Shown here piece after piece: positions 1 through 6,195 of a stretch of 6,353 nt of DNA. Below the pieces are notes generated by a model, which was not told the origin of the DNA, searched no databases, and saw nothing but the letters and a program-made list of their open reading frames with translations. Numbering within the stretch: the stretch's first letter is position 1; every line of letters starts with the position of its first letter. This stretch comes from an uncultured Klebsiella sp. (GTDB lineage: Bacteria > Pseudomonadota > Gammaproteobacteria > Enterobacterales > Enterobacteriaceae), in assembly GCA_902490055.1 (NCBI GenBank), contig CABUCP010000196.1:1-6353 (forward strand), in the 5' to 3' direction. A program made the position numbers and the translations under genes.

Positions 1-1317
1 ATGCCATTAGTCATCGTAGCTATCGGGGTTGCCCTGTTATTGTTGCTGATGATCCGTTTCAAAATGAACGGCTTCATCGCTCTGGTTCTGGTGGCGCTCG
101 CCGTCGGATTAATGCAGGGTATGCCTCTGGATAAAGTCATCGTATCCATTAAAAACGGCGTCGGGGGAACTCTCGGCAGCCTCGCACTGATCATGGGCTT
201 CGGCGCCATGCTCGGTAAGATGCTGGCGGACTGCGGCGGCGCGCAGCGTATCGCCACCACCCTGATTGATAAATTCGGTAAAAAACATATTCAATGGGCC
301 GTCGTACTGACCGGTTTCACCGTCGGTTTCGCCCTGTTCTATGAAGTCGGCTTCGTGCTGATGCTGCCGCTGGTATTCACCATCGCCGCTTCCGCGCGTA
401 TCCCGCTGCTGTACGTCGGCGTGCCGATGGCCGCGGCGCTGTCCGTGACCCACGGCTTCCTACCGCCGCACCCCGGCCCGACCGCTATCGCCACTATCTT
501 CCATGCCGATATGGGCAAAACCCTGCTCTACGGTACGATTCTGGCGATCCCAACGGTTATCCTCGCCGGTCCGGTTTTCGCCCGCTTCCTGAAAGGCATC
601 GATAAGCCGATTCCGGAAGGCCTGCACAACCCGAAAACCTTCACCGAAGAAGAGATGCCAGGGTTTGGCGTCAGCGTCTGGACCTCTCTGGTACCGGTGA
701 TCCTGATGGCAATGCGCGCCGTTGCCGAGATGGTTCTGCCGAAAGGCCATGCCTTCCTGCCGGTGGCCGAGTTCTTTGGCGACCCGGTGATGGCGACCCT
801 GATTGCGGTGCTGATCGCACTGTTCACTTTCGGTCTGAACCGCGGCCGTTCCATGGAGCAGATCAACGAAACGCTGACCTCCTCTATCAAAATCATCGCC
901 ATGATGCTGCTGATCATCGGCGGCGGCGGCGCCTTTAAGCAGGTGCTGGTGGATAGCGGCATGGATAAGTACATCGCCTCTATCATGCATGAATCCAATA
1001 TGTCTCCGCTGTTTATGGCATGGTCCATCGCGGCGGTACTGCGTATCGCGCTGGGTTCGGCAACCGTAGCGGCCATCACCGCCGGCGGTATCGCCGCGCC
1101 GCTGATTGCCACCACCGGCGTCAGCCCCGAGCTGATGGTTATCGCCGTGGGCTCCGGTAGCGTTATCTTCTCGCACGTGAACGATCCGGGCTTCTGGCTG
1201 TTCAAAGAGTATTTCAACCTGACCATCGGCGAGACCATCAAGTCCTGGTCGGTACTGGAAACCATCATTTCCGTGTGCGGCCTGGTTGGTTGTCTGCTGC
1301 TGGGGATGGTGGTGTAA
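1..1317 (+). CDS. gntT: High-affinity gluconate permease GntT (GntP family)
   Basis: Inner-membrane importer of D-gluconate, probably by proton symport as known for the GntP family; it supplies gluconate to gluconate kinase and then the pentose phosphate and Entner-Doudoroff routes. The 438-residue product has the same length as E. coli GntT as I recall it and matches it closely throughout. It is almost entirely hydrophobic, with about 12-14 membrane segments (for example around 2-20, 23-40, 57-76, 97-128, 136-157, 172-195, 222-247, 262-280, 295-317, 335-393 and 418-437). Family-typical stretches are HGFLPPHPGPTA at 151-162, a glycine run IIGGGGAFKQ at 305-314, and SHVNDPGFW at 391-399. The more polar stretch at 199-221 (KGIDKPIPEG onward) is a probable loop. 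The ATG is the first base of the window and the N-terminus MPLVIVAIGV fits the family start, so the gene appears complete, but its ribosome site, GntR operators and CRP site cannot be seen. It converges on malQ. Paralogues GntU, GntP and IdnT are less likely given the close match and the malQ neighbour. Confidence 0.96.
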   Translation: MPLVIVAIGVALLLLLMIRFKMNGFIALVLVALAVGLMQGMPLDKVIVSIKNGVGGTLGSLALIMGFGAMLGKMLADCGGAQRIATTLIDKFGKKHIQWAVVLTGFTVGFALFYEVGFVLMLPLVFTIAASARIPLLYVGVPMAAALSVTHGFLPPHPGPTAIATIFHADMGKTLLYGTILAIPTVILAGPVFARFLKGIDKPIPEGLHNPKTFTEEEMPGFGVSVWTSLVPVILMAMRAVAEMVLPKGHAFLPVAEFFGDPVMATLIAVLIALFTFGLNRGRSMEQINETLTSSIKIIAMMLLIIGGGGAFKQVLVDSGMDKYIASIMHESNMSPLFMAWSIAAVLRIALGSATVAAITAGGIAAPLIATTGVSPELMVIAVGSGSVIFSHVNDPGFWLFKEYFNLTIGETIKSWSVLETIISVCGLVGCLLLGMVV

Positions 1318-1369
1318 CCCCTCCCTCCCTGAGATAAAAAAGGCCGGGTGCGTATCATACGCCCCGGCC
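1300..1369 (+). repeat. Direct repeat copy A: gntT last codons, stop and terminator
   Basis: This is the first copy of a duplicated segment; the second lies at 1476-1544, offset by about 176 bp. By hand alignment 64 of 69 columns are identical, with one single-base gap. The first 18 bases, coding Leu-Gly-Met-Val-Val-stop of gntT, are identical in both copies. The short spacer after the stop (1318-1330) is the most diverged part. The following 22 bases up to the hairpin are again identical. Confidence 0.9.
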
Positions 1370-1374
1370 TTTTT
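1336..1374 (+). terminator. Intrinsic terminator A after gntT (bidirectional)
   Basis: The hairpin starts 24 bp after the gntT stop. The outer stem GGCCGGG (1342-1348) pairs with CCCGGCC (1363-1369). After one unpaired T, the inner stem GCGTA (1350-1354) pairs with TACGC (1358-1362) around a TCA loop. It is followed by five T residues (1370-1374) and preceded by six A residues (1336-1341), so it has a U-tract in either direction. It should end gntT transcripts and could also back up termination of malPQ from the other strand. Confidence 0.93.
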
Positions 1375-1385
1375 ATTATTCGTTT

Positions 1386-1421
1386 CCCGGATAGCGGCGC
1401 AAAGCGCCTTATCCGGTCTAC
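1386..1421 (+). repeat. REP-like palindromic unit 1
   Basis: A classical enterobacterial palindromic unit. CCGGAT (1387-1392) pairs with ATCCGG (1411-1416), and inner GGCGC (1396-1400) pairs with GCGCC (1404-1408) around AAA. It ends in the typical GCCTTATCCGG-TCTAC tail (1406-1421). It is in the same orientation as unit 2. Such units form stable hairpins in mRNA 3' ends and bind gyrase or IHF in some families. Confidence 0.85.
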
Positions 1422-1438
1422 CCGTGGCGCCGTTTTTT

Positions 1439-1471
1439 GTCGGATGGCGGCTAGCGCCTTATCCGACCTAC
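1439..1471 (+). repeat. REP-like palindromic unit 2
   Basis: TCGGAT (1440-1445) pairs with ATCCGA (1461-1466), with inner GGC (1446-1448) and GCC (1456-1458). The tail CCTTATCCGACCTAC resembles unit 1. The terminal stem pair differs from unit 1 (T-A in place of C-G) but is still paired, as expected for a conserved palindrome. Units 1 and 2 are head to tail, and unit 2 ends about 4 bp before repeat copy B. Confidence 0.83.
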
Positions 1472-1475
1472 GGTC

Positions 1476-1544
1476 CTGGGGATGGTGGTGTAATCCTCGT
1501 TCCCTGAGATAAAAAAGGCCGGGTGCGCATCATGCGCCCCGGCC
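1476..1544 (+). repeat. Direct repeat copy B: vestigial gntT tail plus terminator
   Basis: Second copy of the segment at 1300-1369. It begins with the exact last five sense codons and stop of gntT (1476-1493), although no gntT reading frame leads into it, so it is a non-coding remnant. The match begins at the sixth codon from the end (counting the stop), and the sequence before it is REP-derived rather than gntT. Confidence 0.9.
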
Positions 1545-1550
1545 CTTTTT
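1511..1550 (-). terminator. Intrinsic terminator B, bidirectional, probable malPQ terminator
   Basis: The outer stem GGCCGGG (1517-1523) pairs with CCCGGCC (1538-1544). The inner stem GCGCA (1525-1529) pairs with TGCGC (1533-1537) around TCA. A run of six A residues at 1511-1516 gives a U-tract on the minus strand, directly downstream of the hairpin for malPQ, about 70 bp past the malQ stop. Five T residues at 1546-1550 serve the plus strand after one extra C, so it can also catch gntT readthrough. Confidence 0.88.
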
Positions 1551-1566
1551 GTTCTTCGGCTCTCAA

Positions 1567-1598
1567 CCGTAGCCCCGGTAAGCGCAGCGCTACCGGGG
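1567..1598 (-). repeat. REP-like palindrome 3, inverted relative to units 1 and 2
   Basis: A near-perfect hairpin: CCCCGGTA (1573-1580) pairs with TACCGGGG (1591-1598), with a GCGC-A-GCGC core (1582-1590). It is preceded by GTAG (1569-1572), the complement of the CTAC tail seen in units 1 and 2, so it reads in the opposite direction. It lies 13 bp beyond the malQ stop in the mRNA 3' untranslated region, where it may block 3' exonucleases. Its sequence class differs from units 1 and 2. Confidence 0.78.
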
Positions 1599-1611
1599 AA
1601 TTCTCTCTGGA

Positions 1612-3687
1612 TTAGCGCGCCTTGCGGCGCTTATCCAGATCTTTAATCAGCTTATTCACCTGCGCATCGGCAAACATCTGCTCGAGCGTCACGGCAAGCT
1701 TCCGCCGCCAGTTAGGATATTCGGTACTGGTGCCCGGAATGTTGACCGGTGAAGCCATCTCCAGCCAATCTTCCGGCTGCAGCCCTAGCAGGGCGCTGTT
1801 GCTGTCGGCGATATAACGCTGCATCCCACGATTAAGCGTCGCGGTCATCGCCATCAGAGATGCCTTATGCCCGGCGCGCTTCGGCAAACAACCGTGGCGA
1901 TGCAGCGCGTCAAGCAGCCCCTGTTTCGCCAGCTCGCGGTCGGCATACAACCCACGCAGTACGACGTCGTCCGGATACAGGCCCAGCGACTTCCCGAGCG
2001 TCAAATCGCCGCTCTCCCAGTAGCCGCGCAGCGTCGGCAGATCATGAGTGGTCGCTACCGCCATCGACTGCTGCGGATAATCCTTTGGCGCGCGGAACGT
2101 TTTATCGTGGTCGTTCTCAAAATAGAGCACTTTGTACGAGTAGACGCCGCTCTTGCGCAGCTTGCCGACAATTTCGACGGGCACGGTGCCAAGGTCTTCG
2201 CCGATCACCATACAGCGATGGCGTTTACTCTCCAGCGCCAGAATCGACAGTAAATCATCCACCGGATACTGCACGTAGGCTCCATGGTCGGCGGTTTCGC
2301 CATACGGGATCCACCACAGGCGCAGCACCGACATCACGTGGTCGATACGTAATGCGCCGCAGTTTTGCATATTCGCCCGCAGCAGTTCGATAAACGGCTC
2401 GTAGGAGCGGGCGATCATCACGTGCGGATCCATCGGCGGCAGGCCCCAGTTTTGTCCCAGCGGGCCGAGAATATCCGGCGGCGCGCCGACGGAAGCCTTC
2501 AGGCAGTACAGCTCGCGATCGCACCAGGTTTCCGATCCGCCTTCGGCGACGCCAACCGCCAGGTCACGGTACAGACCAATCGGCATCGCATCCTGCTGGC
2601 TGGTGTGCCAGCAGGCGGCAAACTGGGTATAAGCCAGCCACTGCAGCCACAGATAGAAGCTCACCTCATCGGCATGCTCCGCGCAGAAAGCCTTCACCTG
2701 CGGGCTGGTCGTACTCTGATAGGCCTCTGGCCATGCCGGCCAGCCCCAGCGCATCGGGTCCTGCTGGCTCTGCCAGGCGTGCAGCGCATCAAACGCCGCC
2801 TGCCAGTACAGGCTTTCGCCTTCGCGGAGCACGAACTGGCGGAAATCCGCCATCTGTTCATCTTCGCGTGTAGAAAACTCGGCCCAGGCCATGCGCAGCG
2901 CGGTCAGCTTCAGCGCGGTGACGGCGGTATAATCGACATCATCGGTCTGTCGCGCGGCCTGTAGAGCCCGTTGGGTCTCCGCAAGCTGCCACCATGCCTG
3001 TGCGGCGCGGCTACGCTGGAAATCTTCCACCGCGTTGACGTCGATATAGATGACGTTGAGCCAGCGCCGCGATGACGGGCTGTACGGGCTGGCGCTCTCC
3101 GGGTTCGCCGGATAGAGCGCGTGAATCGGGTTAAGGCCGATAAACGCGCCGCCGCGGCGGGCGATTTCCGGCAGCATGGCGCGTAAATCGCCAAAGTCGC
3201 CGATACCCCAATTCTTCTCAGAACGCAGGGTATAGAGCTGAACGCAGGCGCCCCACAGCTTTTTGCCCTCTTTCAGCGCCGACGGTTCGTAGCAGCGCGC
3301 CGGCGCGACGATCGCCCGGCAGTGCCAGCGTTCGCCATCTCGCGTCAGCGTCAACGTGTGATAGCCTTCCGGCAATCTTCCCGGCAGCGTCAGCGTTGCC
3401 CCGCCGACAACCTCCCCTTGATACTGTTTACCTTCTTCGGTGGTTAGCAGCCAGTGGAAGGCGCCGCTACCGGCCACCGGCAGCTGCATTTTTTTACCAT
3501 GGGTAAAAACCCGCACATTCGGCAACGGTGCTACCGCCGCTTTCGCGGCGGCAGGCGTACGATGCATGGCATCCAGCAGACGCTGTTTGGTGGCCGCCGC
3601 GATCGACTGCGGCTTGCCGTGCGCGTTGATATAGCTGGGGCTGATCCCCGCCGCCAGCGCGGCATTATCAAGGCGTTTATTCTCCAT
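1612..3687 (-). CDS. malQ: 4-alpha-glucanotransferase (amylomaltase) MalQ
   Basis: Cytoplasmic GH77 enzyme that transfers glucan chains between maltodextrins, releasing glucose and building longer chains that MalP can use. The 691-residue product is close to the E. coli length (about 694). The three catalytic acids are visible: nucleophile Asp449 in LRIDHVMS (446-453), acid/base Glu497 in VIGEDLGTVP (494-503), and transition-state Asp549 in TTHDLPTLRG (546-555). Other family blocks are NPIHALYPANP (186-196), SPYSPSSRR (200-208), GAPPD (401-405), NWGLPPMDP (413-421) and NIPGTSTEYPNW (649-660). The N-terminal 130 or so residues correspond to the extra N-terminal region of enterobacterial MalQ. 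The start MENKRLDN at 3687 is chosen because it fits the family and has AAGGA seven bases upstream. The frame stays open for 54 more codons into malP, but those residues look like a shadow of malP. It is the second gene of malPQ, 10 bp after malP. No defect is seen. Confidence 0.97.
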   Translation of the reverse strand: MENKRLDNAALAAGISPSYINAHGKPQSIAAATKQRLLDAMHRTPAAAKAAVAPLPNVRVFTHGKKMQLPVAGSGAFHWLLTTEEGKQYQGEVVGGATLTLPGRLPEGYHTLTLTRDGERWHCRAIVAPARCYEPSALKEGKKLWGACVQLYTLRSEKNWGIGDFGDLRAMLPEIARRGGAFIGLNPIHALYPANPESASPYSPSSRRWLNVIYIDVNAVEDFQRSRAAQAWWQLAETQRALQAARQTDDVDYTAVTALKLTALRMAWAEFSTREDEQMADFRQFVLREGESLYWQAAFDALHAWQSQQDPMRWGWPAWPEAYQSTTSPQVKAFCAEHADEVSFYLWLQWLAYTQFAACWHTSQQDAMPIGLYRDLAVGVAEGGSETWCDRELYCLKASVGAPPDILGPLGQNWGLPPMDPHVMIARSYEPFIELLRANMQNCGALRIDHVMSVLRLWWIPYGETADHGAYVQYPVDDLLSILALESKRHRCMVIGEDLGTVPVEIVGKLRKSGVYSYKVLYFENDHDKTFRAPKDYPQQSMAVATTHDLPTLRGYWESGDLTLGKSLGLYPDDVVLRGLYADRELAKQGLLDALHRHGCLPKRAGHKASLMAMTATLNRGMQRYIADSNSALLGLQPEDWLEMASPVNIPGTSTEYPNWRRKLAVTLEQMFADAQVNKLIKDLDKRRKAR

Positions 3688-3700
3688 AGGCCTGTCCTTA
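3688..3700 (-). promoter_or_regulatory. malQ ribosome binding site overlapping the malP stop codon
   Basis: Read on the minus strand, the malP stop TAA runs straight into GGA (TAAGGA), giving an AAGGA Shine-Dalgarno seven bases before the malQ ATG. The stop-to-start gap is 10 bp. This favours re-initiation or translational coupling, and it decides the malQ start at 3687 over upstream in-frame codons. Confidence 0.85.
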
Positions 3701-6088
3701 GCGTTTTGCCTGCCAGATACGTTGCTGATAATCGCGAATAGAACGGTCGGAGCTGAACATGCCGCAGCGCGCGGTGTTGAGGATCGCCGCACGGGTCCAG
3801 GCTTCCTGGTCGCGATACAGCTCATCCACCTGCTTCTGCGCCGCGACATAAGCGGTAAAGTCAGCCAGCACCAGATACGGGTCGCCGCCTTTCAGCAGGC
3901 TGTGCAGCATCTGGTCAAAAGCGTGCTTATCGCCGTCGCTGTACTTGCCGCTCTCCAGCTCTTTCAGCACCGCATCCAGCAGCTTATCTTTCTTGCGCCA
4001 TTTCAGCGGGTCGTAGCCTTTCGCCTTCAGCGCCTTAACCTCTTCCACGGTGTGGCCAAAGATAAAGATATTGTCTTCGCCTACCTGCTCGGCGATTTCG
4101 ACGTTGGCGCCGTCAAGGGTACCGACGGTCAGCGCGCCGTTCAGCGCCAGCTTCATGTTGCCGGTACCGGAGGCCTCTTTACCCGCAGTCGAGATCTGCT
4201 CAGAGACATCTGCCGCCGGGATCAGCATTTCCGCCGCCGACACGCAGTAATCCGGCAGGAACACCACTTTTAGCTTATCGCCCACCAGCGGATCGTTGTT
4301 AATCGCCTCGGCAACCTTGTTGATCGCAAAAATAATGTTCTTCGCCAGGTAGTAGCCCGGCGCGGCTTTAGCGCCAAACAGGAACACGCGCGGTACGCGG
4401 TCGGCCTGCGGGTTCTCACGGATCTCTTTGTACTGCGCCAGAATATTCAGCAGATTAAGGTGCTGGCGTTTGTACTCATGTAAACGCTTGATCTGAATAT
4501 CGAAAATAGCGCGTGGGTTAATCTCAATACCGGTGCGCAGCTTGACGAACTCAGCGAGACGAACTTTATTGGCCTGCTTAATTTCGCGATAAACCTGGCG
4601 GAATTTGGCATCGTCGGCGTATTTCTCCAGCTTGATCAGCTGGTCGAGATCGTTGGCCCACTCTTTCTTCAGCGTTTTATCCAACAGCGCGGCCAGCGCC
4701 GGGTTGCACTGCTTGATCCAGCGACGCGGCGTGATGCCGTTGGTCACATTATGGAATTTGTTCGGCCACAGCTGATGATATTCCGGGAACAGATCCTTCA
4801 CCACCAGCTCAGAGTGCAGCGCCGCGACGCCGTTCACCGCAAAGCCGCTTACCACGCACATGTTGGCCATGCGAACCTGTTTGTCATGGACCACCGCCAG
4901 CTTCGCCCACACCTGCTTATCACCAGGCCAGGTTTTCTCCACCAGCTGTTTAAATCTGTCGTTAATCTCTTTGATTATCTGCATATGGCGCGGCAGTAGC
5001 GCTTTCACCAGCTTCTCATCCCAGCACTCGAGCGCTTCCGGCATCAAAGTATGGTTGGTGTAAGCGAAGGTTTTGCTGGTAATCGCCCACGCGTCGTCCC
5101 AGCTCATCTGGTGTTCATCGATCAACACGCGCAGCAGTTCCGGGATGGCGATAGTCGGGTGGGTATCATTCAACTGGATGACTTCATAATCCGCCAGCTC
5201 ATGCAGCTTGCGGCCCGCCAGATGATGGCGACGCAGAATATCGGCTACCGAGCAGGCGCACTGGAAGTACTGCTGCATCAGGCGCAGTTTTTTACCTGCC
5301 TGATGATTGTCATTCGGGTACAGAACTTTAGTCAGTTTTTCGGCGTCGATGCCCTGCTGCTCCGCGCGCAGAAAATCGCCGTCGTTGAATTTGGTCAGGT
5401 TGAACGGATGGGCATGTTTGGCCTGCCACAGACGCAGCGGCTGTGCGACGTTGTTGCGATAACCCAATACCGGTAGATCCCAGGCTTCGCCGGTGATCAC
5501 GAACGCTGGTTGCCATTCGCCGCTTTTGCTGACTTTACCGCCGATGCCGACCTGCACATCCAGCGCTTCGTTGTGGCGGAACCACGGATAGCTGCCGCGT
5601 CCCCAGTCGTCCGGCGCTTCCATCTGCTGGCCGTCGTCGAAGGATTGGCGGAACAGACCGTACTGATAGTTAAGACCGTAACCGGTCGCCGATTGGCCGA
5701 CTGTCGCCATCGAATCGAGGAAGCAGGCCGCCAAACGTCCCAGACCGCCGTTACCCAGCGCCGGGTCGGTCTCTTCTTCCAGCAGATCGGTCAACTGGAT
5801 ATCGTACGCCTTCAGCGTCTCGCTTACTCCTTCGTACCAGCCGAGATTGAGCAGGTTGTTGCCGGTCAGGCGACCGATCAGGAATTCCATCGAAATGTAG
5901 TTAACGTGGCGCTGTCCTTTGATGGCTTTCGCCGCCGGTTGCGCCGCCAGAAGCTCGGCCAGCGCGCCGCTGACCGCGCGCCACCACTGGCGCTGGGTCA
6001 TCTCTGCGGCTGACGATAAACCGAAACGCTGCCACTGACGCGTCAGTGCAGCCTGAAACTGAGCTTGGTTAAAAGAAGTCTGTGACAT
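3698..6088 (-). CDS. malP: Maltodextrin phosphorylase MalP
   Basis: Cytoplasmic GT35 phosphorylase using pyridoxal phosphate; it removes glucose units from maltodextrins as glucose-1-phosphate. The 796-residue product is one residue shorter than E. coli MalP (797). The difference lies at LLKGGDP (731-737), where E. coli has one more residue. The PLP-site signature [13 protein letters not shown] is at 638-650, with Lys646 as the cofactor lysine. Other conserved blocks are [13 protein letters not shown] (61-73), [15 protein letters not shown] (108-122), [14 protein letters not shown] (305-318), [12 protein letters not shown] (343-354), [12 protein letters not shown] (446-457), [13 protein letters not shown] (533-545) and the C-terminal [15 protein letters not shown] (778-792). 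The N-terminus is short, without the phosphorylatable serine region of animal glycogen phosphorylase, as in other bacterial MalP. The start MSQTSFNQ fits the family and has AAAGGA upstream. It is distinguished from glycogen phosphorylase GlgP by its close match to MalP and by the malQ neighbour. First gene of the MalT-activated malPQ operon. Confidence 0.97.
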   Translation of the reverse strand: MSQTSFNQAQFQAALTRQWQRFGLSSAAEMTQRQWWRAVSGALAELLAAQPAAKAIKGQRHVNYISMEFLIGRLTGNNLLNLGWYEGVSETLKAYDIQLTDLLEEETDPALGNGGLGRLAACFLDSMATVGQSATGYGLNYQYGLFRQSFDDGQQMEAPDDWGRGSYPWFRHNEALDVQVGIGGKVSKSGEWQPAFVITGEAWDLPVLGYRNNVAQPLRLWQAKHAHPFNLTKFNDGDFLRAEQQGIDAEKLTKVLYPNDNHQAGKKLRLMQQYFQCACSVADILRRHHLAGRKLHELADYEVIQLNDTHPTIAIPELLRVLIDEHQMSWDDAWAITSKTFAYTNHTLMPEALECWDEKLVKALLPRHMQIIKEINDRFKQLVEKTWPGDKQVWAKLAVVHDKQVRMANMCVVSGFAVNGVAALHSELVVKDLFPEYHQLWPNKFHNVTNGITPRRWIKQCNPALAALLDKTLKKEWANDLDQLIKLEKYADDAKFRQVYREIKQANKVRLAEFVKLRTGIEINPRAIFDIQIKRLHEYKRQHLNLLNILAQYKEIRENPQADRVPRVFLFGAKAAPGYYLAKNIIFAINKVAEAINNDPLVGDKLKVVFLPDYCVSAAEMLIPAADVSEQISTAGKEASGTGNMKLALNGALTVGTLDGANVEIAEQVGEDNIFIFGHTVEEVKALKAKGYDPLKWRKKDKLLDAVLKELESGKYSDGDKHAFDQMLHSLLKGGDPYLVLADFTAYVAAQKQVDELYRDQEAWTRAAILNTARCGMFSSDRSIRDYQQRIWQAKR

Positions 6089-6100
6089 AAGAAATCCGGG

Positions 6101-6106
6101 TCCTTT
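6101..6106 (-). promoter_or_regulatory. malP ribosome binding site, long spacing
   Basis: The minus-strand AAAGGA is the best Shine-Dalgarno match upstream of malP. It ends 12 bases before the ATG, longer than the usual 5-9. A weaker GGA at 6095-6097 sits six bases from the ATG and may contribute. No better in-frame start is nearby. Confidence 0.6.
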
Positions 6107-6149
6107 ACTAAAACGTTAGCCTTAGTGTGCCGAGCTCCTGATTCCACTG

Positions 6150-6159
6150 CCTCCTCCCG
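6150..6159 (-). promoter_or_regulatory. MalT box, proximal, same direction as malP
   Basis: The minus strand reads CGGGAGGAGG, 9 of 10 matches to GGGGAKGAGG. It is the box closest to malP and the best match in the window. Its core forms an inverted repeat with the box at 6173-6182 (CTCCTCCC at 6151-6158 against GGGAGGAG at 6174-6181). Confidence 0.75.
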
Positions 6160-6161
6160 AG

Positions 6162-6171
6162 GGGGATTAGA
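6162..6171 (+). promoter_or_regulatory. MalT-box-like site on the plus strand
   Basis: The plus strand reads GGGGATTAGA, 8 of 10 matches to the consensus; the T at position 7 departs from the normally conserved G. It points away from malP. It could be a weaker or alternative site. Confidence 0.5.
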
Positions 6172-6172
6172 C

Positions 6173-6182
6173 AGGGAGGAGT
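6173..6182 (+). promoter_or_regulatory. MalT box on the plus strand
   Basis: The plus strand reads AGGGAGGAGT, 8 of 10 matches with the whole GGGAGGAG core intact. It is in direct repeat with the boxes at 6162 and 6186, with starts 11 and 13 bp apart, roughly one helical turn. Confidence 0.65.
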
Positions 6183-6185
6183 AGC

Positions 6186-6195
6186 AGGGATGAGC
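6186..6195 (+). promoter_or_regulatory. MalT box on the plus strand, distal
   Basis: The plus strand reads AGGGATGAGC, 8 of 10 matches with an intact GGGATGAG core. It is the furthest upstream member of the three direct plus-strand boxes. Confidence 0.65.

Larger units (their letters stand above)
6117..6195 (-). promoter_or_regulatory. MalT-dependent malPQ promoter region
   Basis: This segment holds four close matches to the MalT box consensus GGGGAKGAGG (listed separately) and no good -35 hexamer, as expected for an activator-dependent maltose promoter. If the box nearest malP (centre about 6154) occupies the -35 area, transcription would start near 6117, about 29 bases before the malP ATG. 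The -10 would then be near 6124-6129 (minus strand CACACT, a weak match). The region is by position and motif content the counterpart of E. coli malPp. The start site and -10 are inferred. Confidence 0.75.

Noticed and set aside
460..1358. Long minus-strand open frames opposite gntT
   Set aside because: They are antisense shadows of a clear permease gene, rich in His/Gln/Arg/Gly or Ile/Ser as expected from reading GC-biased codons backwards. No ribosome site or family motif was seen.
1422..1438. GGCGCC followed by six T residues between REP units 1 and 2, as a third terminator
   Set aside because: GGCGCC is a short palindrome without a loop and gives no stable stem of its own. The T-run alone is not enough.
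1286..1507. A 73-codon plus-strand open frame over the gntT end and the intergenic gap
   Set aside because: It begins inside gntT in another frame and runs through the terminator hairpin and both REP units. It has no ribosome site and its composition is explained by those elements.
1386..1598. CRISPR array or mobile-element ends in the intergenic repeats
   Set aside because: There are only three imperfect palindromes of REP type, with no regular unique spacers, no terminal inverted repeats with a transposase, and no target duplication.
1860..2964. Several plus-strand open frames of 128-199 codons opposite malQ
   Set aside because: They mutually overlap and are arginine-rich antisense shadows of malQ, which has all its catalytic motifs intact.
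3688..3849. A 54-codon N-terminal extension of malQ, starting at 3849
   Set aside because: It overlaps the 3' end of malP in another frame, the residues are arginine- and serine-rich shadow sequence, and MENKRLDN at 3687 has both a good ribosome site and the family N-terminus.
5051..6013. Plus-strand open frames of 141 and 167 codons opposite malP
   Set aside because: They are antisense shadows of the conserved malP gene; no start signals or recognisable domains were seen.
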